DNA from: an uncultured Prevotella sp.
GTDB taxonomy: Bacteria > Bacteroidota > Bacteroidia > Bacteroidales > Bacteroidaceae
NCBI GenBank assembly: GCA_900315955.1
Contig: ONBC01000012.1
Span: forward strand, 1 to 40,127
Direction: 5' to 3'
DNA length: 40,127 nucleotides
A model generated the notes under the pieces. The model was not told where the DNA came from and ran no database searches. It worked only from the letters and a program-made list of their open reading frames with translations. This document shows, in pieces, positions 15,685-25,147 of the stretch. The first letter of the stretch is position 1, and each line of letters begins with the position of its first letter. A program made the position numbers and the translations under genes.

Positions 15685-18600
15685 ATGAGACAAAAGACCG
15701 CAACTATCATTTTGGCCTTGTTGTGCTTGCTCTTCGTCCCTTCTGCTGTTGAGGCGCAGAACGGCCGAGTCACGGTTGTTTTTGATAACACACCGTTGGC
15801 GCAAGCATTGAAACAGTTGGAGCGTGCGTCCGACTACAAGTTCGTATTTTCTTACGAAGATGTCAGCCCGTACCGTGTCAGCCATCACTTTCGCAGTACG
15901 CCCGTCAGAGAGGCTGTGTCTGCGGTGCTCGCAGGCACGCCCCTTACTTACGCTGTTGATGGCAGGCTTCTCAGTATCCGAAAGAAAGAGAAGACGACCA
16001 ATCAACGGGTAAAGAAACATTTCTCAGGCAGTGTCATGGAGGCTGAGACCGGTGAGCCCGTCATCGGTGCACAGGTTGCCGTTGTGGGGACCAGGGCTTT
16101 AGCCGTTACCGATGTCAACGGCCGATACACCCTTGACTTACCTTCAGACGGCAACTATCAGGCGCGCATCTCTTATGTAGGTATGGAGACGGCCACAGTA
16201 CCACTCCGCGACGGCATGACCATCAAGCTGCATCCAGCTACAAAAGAACTACAGGGTGTCGTGGTAACGGGTATGTTCAACAAGTCGAAGGAGAGCTTTA
16301 CCGGTGCCGTCACCACGATCAGTGGCAAGGAACTGCACGAATATGGCAACAAGAACCTGCTGACTTCGATCGCCAACATCGATCCTTCGTTTAACATTCT
16401 CACCAACAACACCTACGGTTCTGATCCTAACCATCTGCCGGACGTACAGATCCGCGGAGCCGCCAACGTGCCTACGATCACCGACATGCAGGACAACACG
16501 CGCACGGACCTCAACACGCCGCTTGTCATCCTTGATGGCTTTGAAATCAGCCTGACCCGCATGATGGATCTCAATGAGGATGAGGTAGAGAGCATCACAC
16601 TTTTGAAGGATGCCTCAGCCACGGCTATCTATGGCTCGCGGGGAGCTAATGGTGTTATTGTCATCAAGCGCCGCGCTCCGCAAGGAGGCAAGTTGCGCGT
16701 CAGCTATACCGGCAGTCTGAACATGGAAGTGCCGGACCTGAGTGACTATCACCTGCTTAATGCTGCCGACAAGCTTGAGCTGGAGCGACGGGCAGGTTAC
16801 TATGACAGTACTGATCCTACGCGTGACTTCAAACTCAAACAAAAATACAGTGCGATCCTACAGAATGTCGTGAGAGGCGTGAATACCGACTGGATGGCCA
16901 AGCCCCTGCGCACAGGCATAGGCCAGCGCCACACGTTCCGCCTTGAGGGTGGCGATACAAGCTTCCGCTATGCCGTCAACCTGCAGTACAACGGCGTGGC
17001 TGGTGTCATGAAGAAGTCGGCGCGCAACAGTTTCAACGGAGGCATCACGCTCTCTTACCAGCATCGCGACTTCCTCTTCACCAACGATCTGAGTATTGGA
17101 CATACCAAGAGTGACGACTCTCCCTATGGCTCCTTCTCCGATTATACACGTCTCAATCCTTATTGGAAGCCATATGACGACGAAGGCAATATCATCAAGC
17201 TCTTCGACAATGATGTCGACTTCTTTGGAGGCTTCAGCAATCTTCCGGCCAACCCCCTTTACAATGCTACGCTCCATCAGAAGAACAGTACAGCCTATAC
17301 TGACATTACCAACAACTTCGCTATTGAGTGGCGTCCTGTGAACGGTCTTATCACACGGGCTCGCGTGAGCTATACGTGGGAGGACAGTGAGAGCGACGAC
17401 TACAAGCCCGCTTCACATACTATGTTTGAAGCCGACGAGTATCAGACTGAGGAAGGTGCCTTGCGCAAAGGACGTTACGTCTACGGTACCGGAAAGGTGA
17501 ACAACTATGAGGTTGCGCTGACTGCGAGCTATTCAAAGATCTTCGCCGAGAAGCACCTCCTTTATACGGCTGTCAACTGGAACTTGCGGCAGGATTACTC
17601 CCGTTCCTATTCTTTTACCCTCGAAGGTTTCCCCGACGAGACCCTTGATTTCCCGTCCAATGCGCTTCAGTATCAAAAGGGAGGCAAACCCTCCGGAGCC
17701 GAATCGAAAACACGGTCCGTCGGACTGGTTGCCAACGTCAACTACAGTTACGACAACCGCTATTATACCGATCTGTCCTGGCGTATGGACGGCTCGTCGC
17801 AGTTTGGTAAAGACCGGCGATTCGCCCCGTTCTGGTCAGCCGGACTGGGATGGAACGTCAACAACGAACCTTTCATGAAGAACGTCAAATGGCTCGACAA
17901 GCTCAAGCTCCGTGGCTCGTACGGACAGACGGGCTCGCAGAACTTCAATGCCTGGCAAGCTATTGCCACCTATACTTATTACTTGAACGACCGCTACAAT
18001 CAATGGACCGGCGCTTATCAGAAGGCGTTGGAGAACCGCGACCTGGAGTGGCAGAAGACTAACAAATGGGATGCGGGCTTGGAGGTCTCCGCATTCAACA
18101 ACCGTGTCAGTCTTGTTGCCGATGTCTATCTCAATCGCACCAGCAACCTGCTGTCCTCCTTGGATCTTCCGTTGAGCAATGGCTTCACATCCTATGTAGA
18201 AAATATAGGTAAGGTAGAGAACCGCGGATTTGAGCTCCGCTCAACGGTCTTCGTCCTTCGTAACGAGGCCAAACGCTTTGCCTGGTCGCTCACCGGTACG
18301 ATGGCGCACAACCGCGACAAGGTCGTCAAATTGTCGCAGGCCATGAAGGATGCCTATGGGAAGTTGTTGCTTACGGGAAGCGTCCTGCCCAACAAAGTGA
18401 TCCGCGAGGGCGAGTCGCAATACACCATCTATGCCGTGCCGTCTTTAGGTATAGACCCGGGAACGGGCTACGAGCTCTTCCGTAAGAAAGACGGGACGGT
18501 CACCTATACGTGGGATGCCGCCGACCGTGTGAATTGCGGATTGAGTGAGCCAAAGTACAGAGGCACGTTGGGCAGTATGGTGCGCTGGCGCGGCTTCTCG

Positions 18601-19002
18601 GCAGTCATCGCCCTGTCTTACCGGTTCGGCGGACAGCTCTACAACTCTACACTCGCCAACCGTGTGGAGAATGCCGATAAGCTCTACAATGTGGACCGGC
18701 GCGTCTTTGAAGACCGCTGGCAGCAACCTGGTGACCACACCTTTTTCAAAGGCTTGACCAACGAGACCACGACCTATGCTACTTCACGCTTCGTTCAGGA
18801 TGAGCGAACGCTGACTTGCCAGAATGTTCACCTCAGTTACATCTTCGACCAGAGCCCCTGGCTCAGGCGCATCGGCATGAGGCAGCTCACGTTGAGCGGT
18901 GACTTCAGCGATCTGTTCTATATCTCCACAGTCAAGCAGGAGCGCGGACTCTCCTATCCTTATTCGCGCAGATTCTCCCTCTCGCTCTCCCTCGCGTTCT
19001 GA
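15685..19002 (+). CDS. SusC-family TonB-dependent transporter with STN signalling domain
   Basis: An outer-membrane importer of 1105 residues that works with the SusD lipoprotein encoded next. The order is a signal peptide (1-24, ending AVEAQ), an STN domain at about 28-100 (starting VTVVFDNTPL), a carboxypeptidase-like regulatory domain at about 110-195 (FSGSVMEAETGEPVIGA), a TonB-box-like VVVTG near 193, the plug with LVILDGFEI and LLKDASATAIYGSRGANGV, and the 22-strand barrel ending SLSLSLAF. STN domains in TonB-dependent transducers contact a FecR anti-sigma factor; a sigma/FecR pair closes this locus, 5.6 kb downstream. A TTG 18 bases upstream could extend it; ATG 15685 directly precedes the signal peptide. 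I find no TAnnTTTG box in the 92-base gap before it, consistent with use of an alternative sigma factor. Confidence 0.94.
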   Translation: MRQKTATIILALLCLLFVPSAVEAQNGRVTVVFDNTPLAQALKQLERASDYKFVFSYEDVSPYRVSHHFRSTPVREAVSAVLAGTPLTYAVDGRLLSIRKKEKTTNQRVKKHFSGSVMEAETGEPVIGAQVAVVGTRALAVTDVNGRYTLDLPSDGNYQARISYVGMETATVPLRDGMTIKLHPATKELQGVVVTGMFNKSKESFTGAVTTISGKELHEYGNKNLLTSIANIDPSFNILTNNTYGSDPNHLPDVQIRGAANVPTITDMQDNTRTDLNTPLVILDGFEISLTRMMDLNEDEVESITLLKDASATAIYGSRGANGVIVIKRRAPQGGKLRVSYTGSLNMEVPDLSDYHLLNAADKLELERRAGYYDSTDPTRDFKLKQKYSAILQNVVRGVNTDWMAKPLRTGIGQRHTFRLEGGDTSFRYAVNLQYNGVAGVMKKSARNSFNGGITLSYQHRDFLFTNDLSIGHTKSDDSPYGSFSDYTRLNPYWKPYDDEGNIIKLFDNDVDFFGGFSNLPANPLYNATLHQKNSTAYTDITNNFAIEWRPVNGLITRARVSYTWEDSESDDYKPASHTMFEADEYQTEEGALRKGRYVYGTGKVNNYEVALTASYSKIFAEKHLLYTAVNWNLRQDYSRSYSFTLEGFPDETLDFPSNALQYQKGGKPSGAESKTRSVGLVANVNYSYDNRYYTDLSWRMDGSSQFGKDRRFAPFWSAGLGWNVNNEPFMKNVKWLDKLKLRGSYGQTGSQNFNAWQAIATYTYYLNDRYNQWTGAYQKALENRDLEWQKTNKWDAGLEVSAFNNRVSLVADVYLNRTSNLLSSLDLPLSNGFTSYVENIGKVENRGFELRSTVFVLRNEAKRFAWSLTGTMAHNRDKVVKLSQAMKDAYGKLLLTGSVLPNKVIREGESQYTIYAVPSLGIDPGTGYELFRKKDGTVTYTWDAADRVNCGLSEPKYRGTLGSMVRWRGFSAVIALSYRFGGQLYNSTLANRVENADKLYNVDRRVFEDRWQQPGDHTFFKGLTNETTTYATSRFVQDERTLTCQNVHLSYIFDQSPWLRRIGMRQLTLSGDFSDLFYISTVKQERGLSYPYSRRFSLSLSLAF

Positions 19003-19076
19003 TAGCAGGTTAAGTAATAACTATCAGGCAAGGGTTGAACTATTATCCAATGTTGATAAATAATATATCTCTAAGA

Positions 19077-20486
19077 ATGAAAAAGATTCTTTCTATCATA
19101 TTTCTCGTCAGCCTGTTGCTGACAGGTTGCGACGATTATCTCAACGTGCTGCCTTCCTCGGAGAAGGAGCAAGACGAGATGTTCTCTACGCGTGACGGCT
19201 ATCGCGCGGTGCTGACCGGTGCCTATATACGCATGAAGCAGACAAGTCTCTACGGACAAGAGATGACTTTCGGCATCGTGGAAAACCTGGCTCAGCACTG
19301 GGACTACACCTCGGGCTCTACCGGTGAATACCTGAGCAGCTACAACTACAAGGCCCAGAGCGTGGAGGAGGCCTTTTCTAATCTCTACAACAATCTCTAT
19401 AAGGTCATAGCTGATGTCAACGGACTGTTGAGAAATATAGACAATAGCAACGGGGTGCTCGATTCGACGGACTATAACCTCATCAAGGGAGAGGCCCTGG
19501 GCATTCGTGCCTTGTGCCATTTCGACGTGCTGCGGCTCTACGGCCCTATGCCAGAGAAGGCAACGGACGGGAAGGTGCTGCCCTACGTCACGGCAGTAAG
19601 CCATACGCCCAACGCGTTTCTTACTTACAATCAGTTTTTAGACAGGCTCACGGCTGACCTTGATGTTGCGGAGCAGTGCCTTGCCAAGGCCGATCCTATA
19701 AGAAACTACTCCATTGAGACGCTCAGCTCCTCGACCGCTGTGAAAGACAGTTACTACTCCAGTCGTCAGACTCGCATGAACTATTATGCCGTCTGTGCGC
19801 TGCAGGCGCGTGTGGCGCTGTGGAAAGGCGACAGGGAACGTGCCTTACGCTACGCCCGGCTCATCATTGATGCCAAAGATCCGGCCGGCAACAAGATGTT
19901 CCGGCTCGGTACACGCGACGACTGCGCCAAGGGCGACAAGACCTTTTCTTCAGAGCATGTCTTCGACTTGAAGGTCAACGACATCACGTCTACGATAGGG
20001 TCGGGCAGAAGCTACCATAAGTCGCAGTCGGAGCTCACGGCACGTCTCTATGAAAAAGGAACCTCCGACATCCGCTTTGTCAATATGTGGGAGGAAGTGA
20101 AGATCAGCTACTACAACCGTCCCTTTTATTTCCTCAAGTATACTCAGGCCGAGAAGATGCCTGCCCTGGCCAAGAATGTCATACCCCTCATCCGACTGTC
20201 CGAGATGTACCTCATCGCCATCGAGTGCGCACCGGCCGATGAAGCCGCCAAGCTCTATGCTACGTTCTGCGAGGCGCGAGACATTACACCTTCAGACATT
20301 TCATCGCCCGACAAGTTGCGTGAGGTGCTGATCAAAGAGTACAACAAGGAGTTTTACGGTGAAGGCCAGGCATTCTATGCCTATAAACGTTTGGGAGCCA
20401 CGGATATCTACTGGGCATCGGTGCCCGGCTCGGAAGCCACTTACGTCGTGCCGCTGCCCGTGAAAGAGGCGGTCTATAATGATTAA
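19077..20486 (+). CDS. SusD/RagB-family nutrient-binding lipoprotein
   Basis: A 469-residue lipoprotein with signal ending LLLTGC (Cys18) and the SusD opening DDYLNVLPSSEKEQDEMF. The N-terminal part has the alpha-helical TPR-like segments (FSNLYNNLYKVIADVNGLL; ALGIRALCHFDVLRLYGPMP) and the C-terminal part has IRLSEMYLIAIECA, as expected for the lid that closes over a SusC barrel. It lies 74 bases after its SusC partner. An upstream TTG at 19035 would add 14 polar residues ahead of the signal peptide and is not preferred. A family of peptide-type SusCD complexes shares this gene order with DUF4843 and PKD-like lipoproteins, so peptides are the first guess as cargo. Confidence 0.93.
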   Translation: MKKILSIIFLVSLLLTGCDDYLNVLPSSEKEQDEMFSTRDGYRAVLTGAYIRMKQTSLYGQEMTFGIVENLAQHWDYTSGSTGEYLSSYNYKAQSVEEAFSNLYNNLYKVIADVNGLLRNIDNSNGVLDSTDYNLIKGEALGIRALCHFDVLRLYGPMPEKATDGKVLPYVTAVSHTPNAFLTYNQFLDRLTADLDVAEQCLAKADPIRNYSIETLSSSTAVKDSYYSSRQTRMNYYAVCALQARVALWKGDRERALRYARLIIDAKDPAGNKMFRLGTRDDCAKGDKTFSSEHVFDLKVNDITSTIGSGRSYHKSQSELTARLYEKGTSDIRFVNMWEEVKISYYNRPFYFLKYTQAEKMPALAKNVIPLIRLSEMYLIAIECAPADEAAKLYATFCEARDITPSDISSPDKLREVLIKEYNKEFYGEGQAFYAYKRLGATDIYWASVPGSEATYVVPLPVKEAVYND

Positions 20487-20495
20487 TGTTAAGTG

Positions 20496-20585
20496 TTGAA
20501 TGTATTAATGTATAATGTATAATGGGTAATGTATAATGGATAGTGGGTAATGTATATTGTATAATGTATATTGTATAATGAGTTA
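20496..20585 (+). repeat. Degenerate A/T-rich tandem repeat between SusD and the DUF4843 gene
   Basis: The 154-base gap is largely made of imprecise copies of AATGTATAATG and TTGTATAATG. There are no recognisable palindromes or promoter boxes. The repeat separates two genes of the same operon, so it may be slippage-prone spacer or may affect mRNA stability. Confidence 0.7.
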
Positions 20586-20640
20586 TGTAGCATTATCAAG
20601 CCCACATTATATAGGATCCTATTATTTATATCGCAATATC

Positions 20641-21453
20641 ATGGTAAAAAACATATCGACTTCTGTTTCCGCCCTTTTGTTGTTAGCGGGTCTTTCGCTG
20701 AGTGCCATCTTGCTTGGCTCGTGCAGCGAGGACAACGGCCTTGTCTATACTGACCGGGCGCGCCTGCAGTTCTATGCTGATGGCGGCATTACAGACCTTT
20801 CTTACTCTTTCGTGTGGGGTAGCGCCACCCGACAGCGCGACACGGTTTACATTCCCGTGCGTGTGCTGGGCGGCCCGGCCGACTATGACCGTACAGCCGA
20901 CCTTGAGCAGGTGTTCGACTCGGCTGCAACAGAGGATGTGCAGGCTAAGCCTTCCGTCCACTATGTGCCTTTCAACGATGAAGGAGCCAGGAAGTTGCTT
21001 GCCGTTAGAGCCGGACGCGTCATCGACAGCATAGGAGTCATCGTGCTGCGTGATGCCTCGCTGGCAAAGGCTGCGGTAAGGCTGCGCCTGAGAATCAAAG
21101 AGAACAATGAGTTTGGAGTGGGGGAAACGAAAAAGCTGGAACGCTCCATTGTCATCTCTGATCTCTTGGAGAAGCCGTCTACGTGGGACAGGACGACCGA
21201 CTATTACCTCGGAACGTATAGTACGGCCAAGCATCAGCTGATGCTGAAGGTGGTGGGTGGAAAAGTGGATGACGAATGGATCACGAAGGTCAATGCCTCC
21301 ATTTCACTCATGGTTTATTGGCGCGGAAAATTTGAAGAGGCCTTGGAAAACTTCAACAACGACCCTGCCAACATCGCCTCGGGACTCGCTCCTCTCAGGG
21401 AAGACGCTTCCAATCCGAACAGTAAACTTGTCACCTTCCCAACAAAACTTTGA
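20641..21453 (+). CDS. DUF4843 family lipoprotein
   Basis: A 270-residue lipoprotein with signal ending LLGSC (Cys28), then SEDNG, an acidic surface-type tag. The mature part contains a beta-rich segment with the DTVYIPVRVLGGPADYDR block and later VHYVPF, which I take as the DUF4843 signature found after SusD genes in Bacteroidota. It is probably an accessory surface lipoprotein of the SusCD complex. In B. thetaiotaomicron a related locus of SusC, SusD and two extra lipoproteins was shown to bind peptides, which is the basis for the cargo guess here. I chose ATG 20641 because an upstream ATG (20557) would precede the signal peptide by 28 residues. It lies 23 bases before the PKD-like gene. 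Confidence 0.82.
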   Translation: MVKNISTSVSALLLLAGLSLSAILLGSCSEDNGLVYTDRARLQFYADGGITDLSYSFVWGSATRQRDTVYIPVRVLGGPADYDRTADLEQVFDSAATEDVQAKPSVHYVPFNDEGARKLLAVRAGRVIDSIGVIVLRDASLAKAAVRLRLRIKENNEFGVGETKKLERSIVISDLLEKPSTWDRTTDYYLGTYSTAKHQLMLKVVGGKVDDEWITKVNASISLMVYWRGKFEEALENFNNDPANIASGLAPLREDASNPNSKLVTFPTKL

Positions 21454-21476
21454 TCATTATATAAGACATTTGCAAC

Positions 21477-22982
21477 ATGAGACATTCCTATATATTGCTT
21501 TCCGCGATGCTTTTAGCGGGCCTGACACTTTTCGCCGGATGCTATTCAGACGACAGCAACGACAATCTCTCTGAGCCGTTGAGGATAGAGGTGAGCGGAA
21601 TAGAACCCGCCTACACGGTTGCCCCGGTAGGCGACCGCCTGAAGATCAATCCTGTGGTCTCGCCCGCCGATAGGCAGTACGACTGCTTCTGGACAGTAAC
21701 GCCGTCGACTGCGACCTGGGGCGAGGTGCCCGATACCATCGCCCGGACGGAGATCCTGGACGTGCCGGTCAACCTCGACTTGGGCAGCTATAAGCTCCGT
21801 TTCTGTGCCAAGGACCGCCAGACCGGCATCTTCAGCTACACAGAGTATAATCTCAACGTGACGACGGACATGAACGAAGGCTGGTGGGTGCTCAAGAGTG
21901 AAGGCGACAGTACCGACTTCGACTTCTTCACCGACAAGAAGCAGAAGCGGGATCTTATTCTTGCCGCCAACGGCCATCATCTTGCCGGAACGGCCGTCAA
22001 CCTCGCTCAGACAGATTCCTACTGGGACTTTGACGAAGGCTCGAAGACGGACAAGCGCTGCTCAGCTGTCTTTGTGGCTTCCAAGAATGACCTCGCCGCT
22101 ATTGACTTCTTCACAGGGCGCATCATCCGTGGCTTCAACGATCTGTTTATGGATGTGCCGAAGCGCGAGGTGCGCGACCTCTTTACTGGCCCGTCCGATA
22201 TACATGTTTACGTAGACGGGCATGTCTACACGCTGTACAATTCTAAGTATAGTGTCTATAAACAGTTTGTCATTAAGGTGCTCGGCGATTACGACCTCTC
22301 TCCGTGGCATCATTGCGCGCATTCGCTCCCGTTGCTCTACAACCGTTCCAACGATTCGTTCTGTTCCGTGAGCCGTACCTCGTCGGGGATAGATTATTTC
22401 CCCAACGCCTCGCCCTCGTCAAACAAGACCGGCATGGACCTCGTCTTCTTAGGCGGCATGACGACCTCCACGTATACGCAGGGCGACGTGGCGCTGGCTA
22501 TAATGCACGACCGGAAGACGGGTAAGCATTATCTCTATACGCTCAACGGACAGCCTTACTCCATGGGATCCAATCCGATCACTGGCACGGCGGAGATGCC
22601 GAACGGACTTGGACTCTACACCGCCGACTACAGCGCATTGAACCAGAACAGCCGCATTATATATTATTCGAAGAGCAACCGGCTATACGCCTGCAACCTT
22701 GATTCCTGGACCGAGACGCAGCAGGACGTACAACCGGCAGCCGGAGAGACGGTTACGTATATGGAGTATCTGAAATATGCGCCTTATGGAATGGACAGCT
22801 CCTGGTTCGACTGTCTTGCTGTCGCCACCTCGACAGCCGACGGCTACAAGCTCTATCTGCATCCGGTAAAGGCCGGCAAGGTGATGCCGGCCGAGCGAGT
22901 GCTGACGGGCAAAGGCAGCGTGCGCCGAGCCTGCTTCATGTCTTACGGGTCATACGGTACTAATATGACGACGCTCTTCTGA
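21477..22982 (+). CDS. PKD-like family lipoprotein
   Basis: A 501-residue lipoprotein with signal ending LFAGC (Cys22) followed by YSDDSNDN, again acidic. The N-terminal 120 residues form a PKD-like beta domain (VGDRLKINPVVSPADRQYDCFWT and YKLRFCAKDRQTGIFSYTEYNLNV), after which there is a large beta-rich domain with repeats of short strands (for example HVYVDGHVYTLYNSKYSVYK). The arrangement matches the PKD-like proteins that follow DUF4843 genes and form part of large SusCD assemblies on the cell surface. It is separated from the next gene by 179 bases that hold repeat array B. Function beyond ligand capture is not known. Confidence 0.8.
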   Translation: MRHSYILLSAMLLAGLTLFAGCYSDDSNDNLSEPLRIEVSGIEPAYTVAPVGDRLKINPVVSPADRQYDCFWTVTPSTATWGEVPDTIARTEILDVPVNLDLGSYKLRFCAKDRQTGIFSYTEYNLNVTTDMNEGWWVLKSEGDSTDFDFFTDKKQKRDLILAANGHHLAGTAVNLAQTDSYWDFDEGSKTDKRCSAVFVASKNDLAAIDFFTGRIIRGFNDLFMDVPKREVRDLFTGPSDIHVYVDGHVYTLYNSKYSVYKQFVIKVLGDYDLSPWHHCAHSLPLLYNRSNDSFCSVSRTSSGIDYFPNASPSSNKTGMDLVFLGGMTTSTYTQGDVALAIMHDRKTGKHYLYTLNGQPYSMGSNPITGTAEMPNGLGLYTADYSALNQNSRIIYYSKSNRLYACNLDSWTETQQDVQPAAGETVTYMEYLKYAPYGMDSSWFDCLAVATSTADGYKLYLHPVKAGKVMPAERVLTGKGSVRRACFMSYGSYGTNMTTLF

Positions 22983-22990
22983 GGTCGCAT

Positions 22991-23080
22991 CGCGCCTCGC
23001 CCGTGTCACGATCCTGTCACGTCCGTGTCACGATCCTGCCTCGTCCGTGTCACGATCCTGCCTCTTTCGTGATACGTCAC
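22991..23080 (-). repeat. 22-bp tandem repeat array B (three full units plus partial ends)
   Basis: Full units lie at 23001-23022, 23023-23044 and 23045-23066, with partial copies at both ends. On the minus strand a unit reads GAGGCAGGATCGTGACACGG plus AC. Array A on the plus strand reads GAGGCACGATCGTGACACAG plus TT in the same register. The period is the same, 22 bases, and 18 of 22 positions agree, so both belong to one family in opposite orientation. It lies just after the PKD-like stop codon and before the TlpA-like gene. Confidence 0.9.
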
Positions 23081-23161
23081 TATGATGCTTGTCTTGAGTT
23101 GTTGTCGCTGAAAATGACATGCGCAGGCGTGTGAATAACAGAACTTAATCCCTTTTAATAG

Positions 23162-24529
23162 ATGAAGAAAGATAACCGTTCCGTCTGCAACCGACGGATA
23201 TTATTATTGTTCCTTTTCCCCATGCTATGTTGGGGTTTGCAGGCAAAAACTACGCTCCATGTGACGATGGGCGATGAGATGGGCAGCGAGCTGCGGTTGT
23301 GCGCTATATGTCAGGGATATGACAGTGTGTGTGCCGAAGGTCAGGCTGGAGCTGACGACAGGGTGACGCTCGTAGCCCAGCTCCCTTCGGCCGGCTATTA
23401 CGAGCTTGTCAACGGTAATGGCGTGAGCTACCCTGTTTTTCTTACTGACGGCCAGGATATACGCTTGGAATTCAGCAACGAAGGCCTGCGCGTACAAGAT
23501 ACACTGACAGGCCTGCCCGGAGCCATCAGCCGTTACGAGCAGGCATACGCTTCGGTAGCGCTTCATGCCTGGCTTTACAGGGTCGTGCCTGGCGCAACGT
23601 CTGCCGATTCAGCTTCCTTTGTCAGTGAGCTCCAATCCCTGGCTGCACAACGACATGTTGTAGAAGGAGCTATCGGCCCAGAACCCCTTGATGCCGGCAA
23701 GCGTCTGGTCTTATTGAAGATGGCGTGCGATGAGGCTTTTGGCAAGCTCGCTTACTTTCGTTCGCAGGGAGTCAACCTCATCCGGCCCGGAGAGTTGGAT
23801 GCTTATGGTAAGCTGTTTGCAAACGATGAAGTGCTGAGTCTGCCCTGGGCTCCCGATATGCTCAAAGCCTATGCTGACGTGGCAGCTGCCGAGAGGGGCT
23901 TGCAGCCGGACGATTATCGCGGCCGTGCCGGGTTCTTTTCATCTCGCGCTTTGCGTGAAGCGTACCTTTATGCCGAAGCGAAGGGGTGCAGGTATTACGA
24001 ACAGTTGGAAACCATTAGGAAGTCGTTGGGCAGCGATACGCTCTCTCTGAAATTCAGGCGGGCAGTGCAACCCATTGAACAACGCACGGCCTGGTCGAAG
24101 CCTGGACAGCAGGCTGCAGACTTTGAGGGAGAACGCATGGATGGCACAAAACTTCGATTGTCTGATCTCCGGGGGAAGGTGGTCGTCATTGATTGCTGGG
24201 CAACGTGGTGTGTGCCTTGCCTGCGCATGATGCCTCTCTTCAAGCAGTTGGCGGAGGAGCTGAAGGGCAAGGATGTGACATTTCTCAGTGTTTGTCTCGG
24301 TGTCTCCGTAGAGATAGACCGGTGGAAAGCGCTCGTGAAAGAGCACGGACTAAAAGGCAACGTCATATTTATTCCGAGCTGGACGAAGGGCATGGCACGC
24401 GACTATCACGTGACGAGTGTTCCCCGTTTCATGATCATCGGGCGGGACGGAACGGTGTTCAGCTATGCGGCTCCCGCTCCGACCCATCCCGAACTGAAAC
24501 AGATGATCTTGCAGGCAGTCGGACAATAG
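23162..24529 (+). CDS. TlpA-like thioredoxin-fold protein
   Basis: A 455-residue protein with an N-terminal signal sequence (about residues 12-28), placing it in the periplasm or on the outer membrane. Residues about 29-125 resemble the N-terminal beta domain common in Bacteroidota TlpA-like proteins (DUF4369-like), and a helical linker follows. The C-terminal third is the thioredoxin fold, with the redox pair C350-V-P-C353 in the context ATWCVPCLRMMPLF and the cis-Pro loop TSVPRFMII. It should reduce or rearrange disulfides. In this locus it may act on the Cys-containing surface lipoproteins or on imported peptides; that is inference. The gene lies between array B and the sigma factor. Confidence 0.87.
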   Translation: MKKDNRSVCNRRILLLFLFPMLCWGLQAKTTLHVTMGDEMGSELRLCAICQGYDSVCAEGQAGADDRVTLVAQLPSAGYYELVNGNGVSYPVFLTDGQDIRLEFSNEGLRVQDTLTGLPGAISRYEQAYASVALHAWLYRVVPGATSADSASFVSELQSLAAQRHVVEGAIGPEPLDAGKRLVLLKMACDEAFGKLAYFRSQGVNLIRPGELDAYGKLFANDEVLSLPWAPDMLKAYADVAAAERGLQPDDYRGRAGFFSSRALREAYLYAEAKGCRYYEQLETIRKSLGSDTLSLKFRRAVQPIEQRTAWSKPGQQAADFEGERMDGTKLRLSDLRGKVVVIDCWATWCVPCLRMMPLFKQLAEELKGKDVTFLSVCLGVSVEIDRWKALVKEHGLKGNVIFIPSWTKGMARDYHVTSVPRFMIIGRDGTVFSYAAPAPTHPELKQMILQAVGQ

Positions 24530-24601
24530 GCCGCAAGGAATTATTGGCAGGCTTCCTGAAAGTTATTTGCTGATAGGTTCGCGCGGAAAAGGATTATTTT
24601 G

Positions 24602-24609
24602 TAACTTTG
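24602..24609 (+). promoter_or_regulatory. -7 box for the sigma/anti-sigma pair
   Basis: TAACTTTG at 24602-24609 matches TAnnTTTG and lies 28 bases before the sigma factor ATG. The best -33 candidate is TTC at 24578-24580 with a 21-base spacer, a weak match. The sigma gene can therefore be expressed by the housekeeping sigma factor. Confidence 0.5.
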
Positions 24610-24637
24610 CATTATAACCCTTTATTCCGCCAAGCCA

Positions 24638-25147
24638 ATGTACGGTCAGGATAAGTTTATACATCTATATCAGCAGCATTACGAGGCACTGTATTTCTTC
24701 GCCCGGCAGTTTGTCTTCGACCGTGAGGAATGCCACGACATCGTTTCCTCTGTCTTTGAGGAGATATGGCGCGATCTGGCTTCCGTGCGTGAGGAAACGG
24801 CCAGACCCCTGCTCTATGAGAAGGTGAAGAACAAGTGCATCGACCATCTGCGGCGTAGTAAGCGCAAAGAAACGTATATTGAATATGTAAAAACGCTTGG
24901 AGACCATTATGTCCAGACCGACGGTTACGACCGGCAGAAAGAAAACGAGCGCATCATCCGGGAGGTACTTTCGATGATGGGTCATCCTACGGTTGATATT
25001 TTGAAAGGCTGCTATATGGAAGGTCTTTCTTACAAAGAAGTGGCTGAGCGAATGGGTATAAGCCCGTCGACCGTAAAAAAATATATGATAAGGGCCTTGG
25101 CAACCATCAGGCAATATCGTAACAAACTTAACAAGCAACAACCATGA
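24638..25147 (+). CDS. ECF-type RNA polymerase sigma factor
   Basis: A 169-residue sigma-70 family protein with region 2 (LYFFARQFVFDREECHDIVS and FEEIWRDL) and region 4, whose helix-turn-helix reads GLSYKEVAERMGISPSTVKK. Its length and layout fit the Bacteroidota group of extracytoplasmic-function sigma factors that drive SusCD genes. The stop overlaps the start of the FecR gene (ATGA), so translation of the two is coupled, as usual for a sigma and its anti-sigma factor. Its probable target is the SusC-SusD-DUF4843-PKD-TlpA block upstream, whose first gene has no housekeeping -7 box. It was placed from sequence pattern and context. Confidence 0.92.
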   Translation: MYGQDKFIHLYQQHYEALYFFARQFVFDREECHDIVSSVFEEIWRDLASVREETARPLLYEKVKNKCIDHLRRSKRKETYIEYVKTLGDHYVQTDGYDRQKENERIIREVLSMMGHPTVDILKGCYMEGLSYKEVAERMGISPSTVKKYMIRALATIRQYRNKLNKQQP

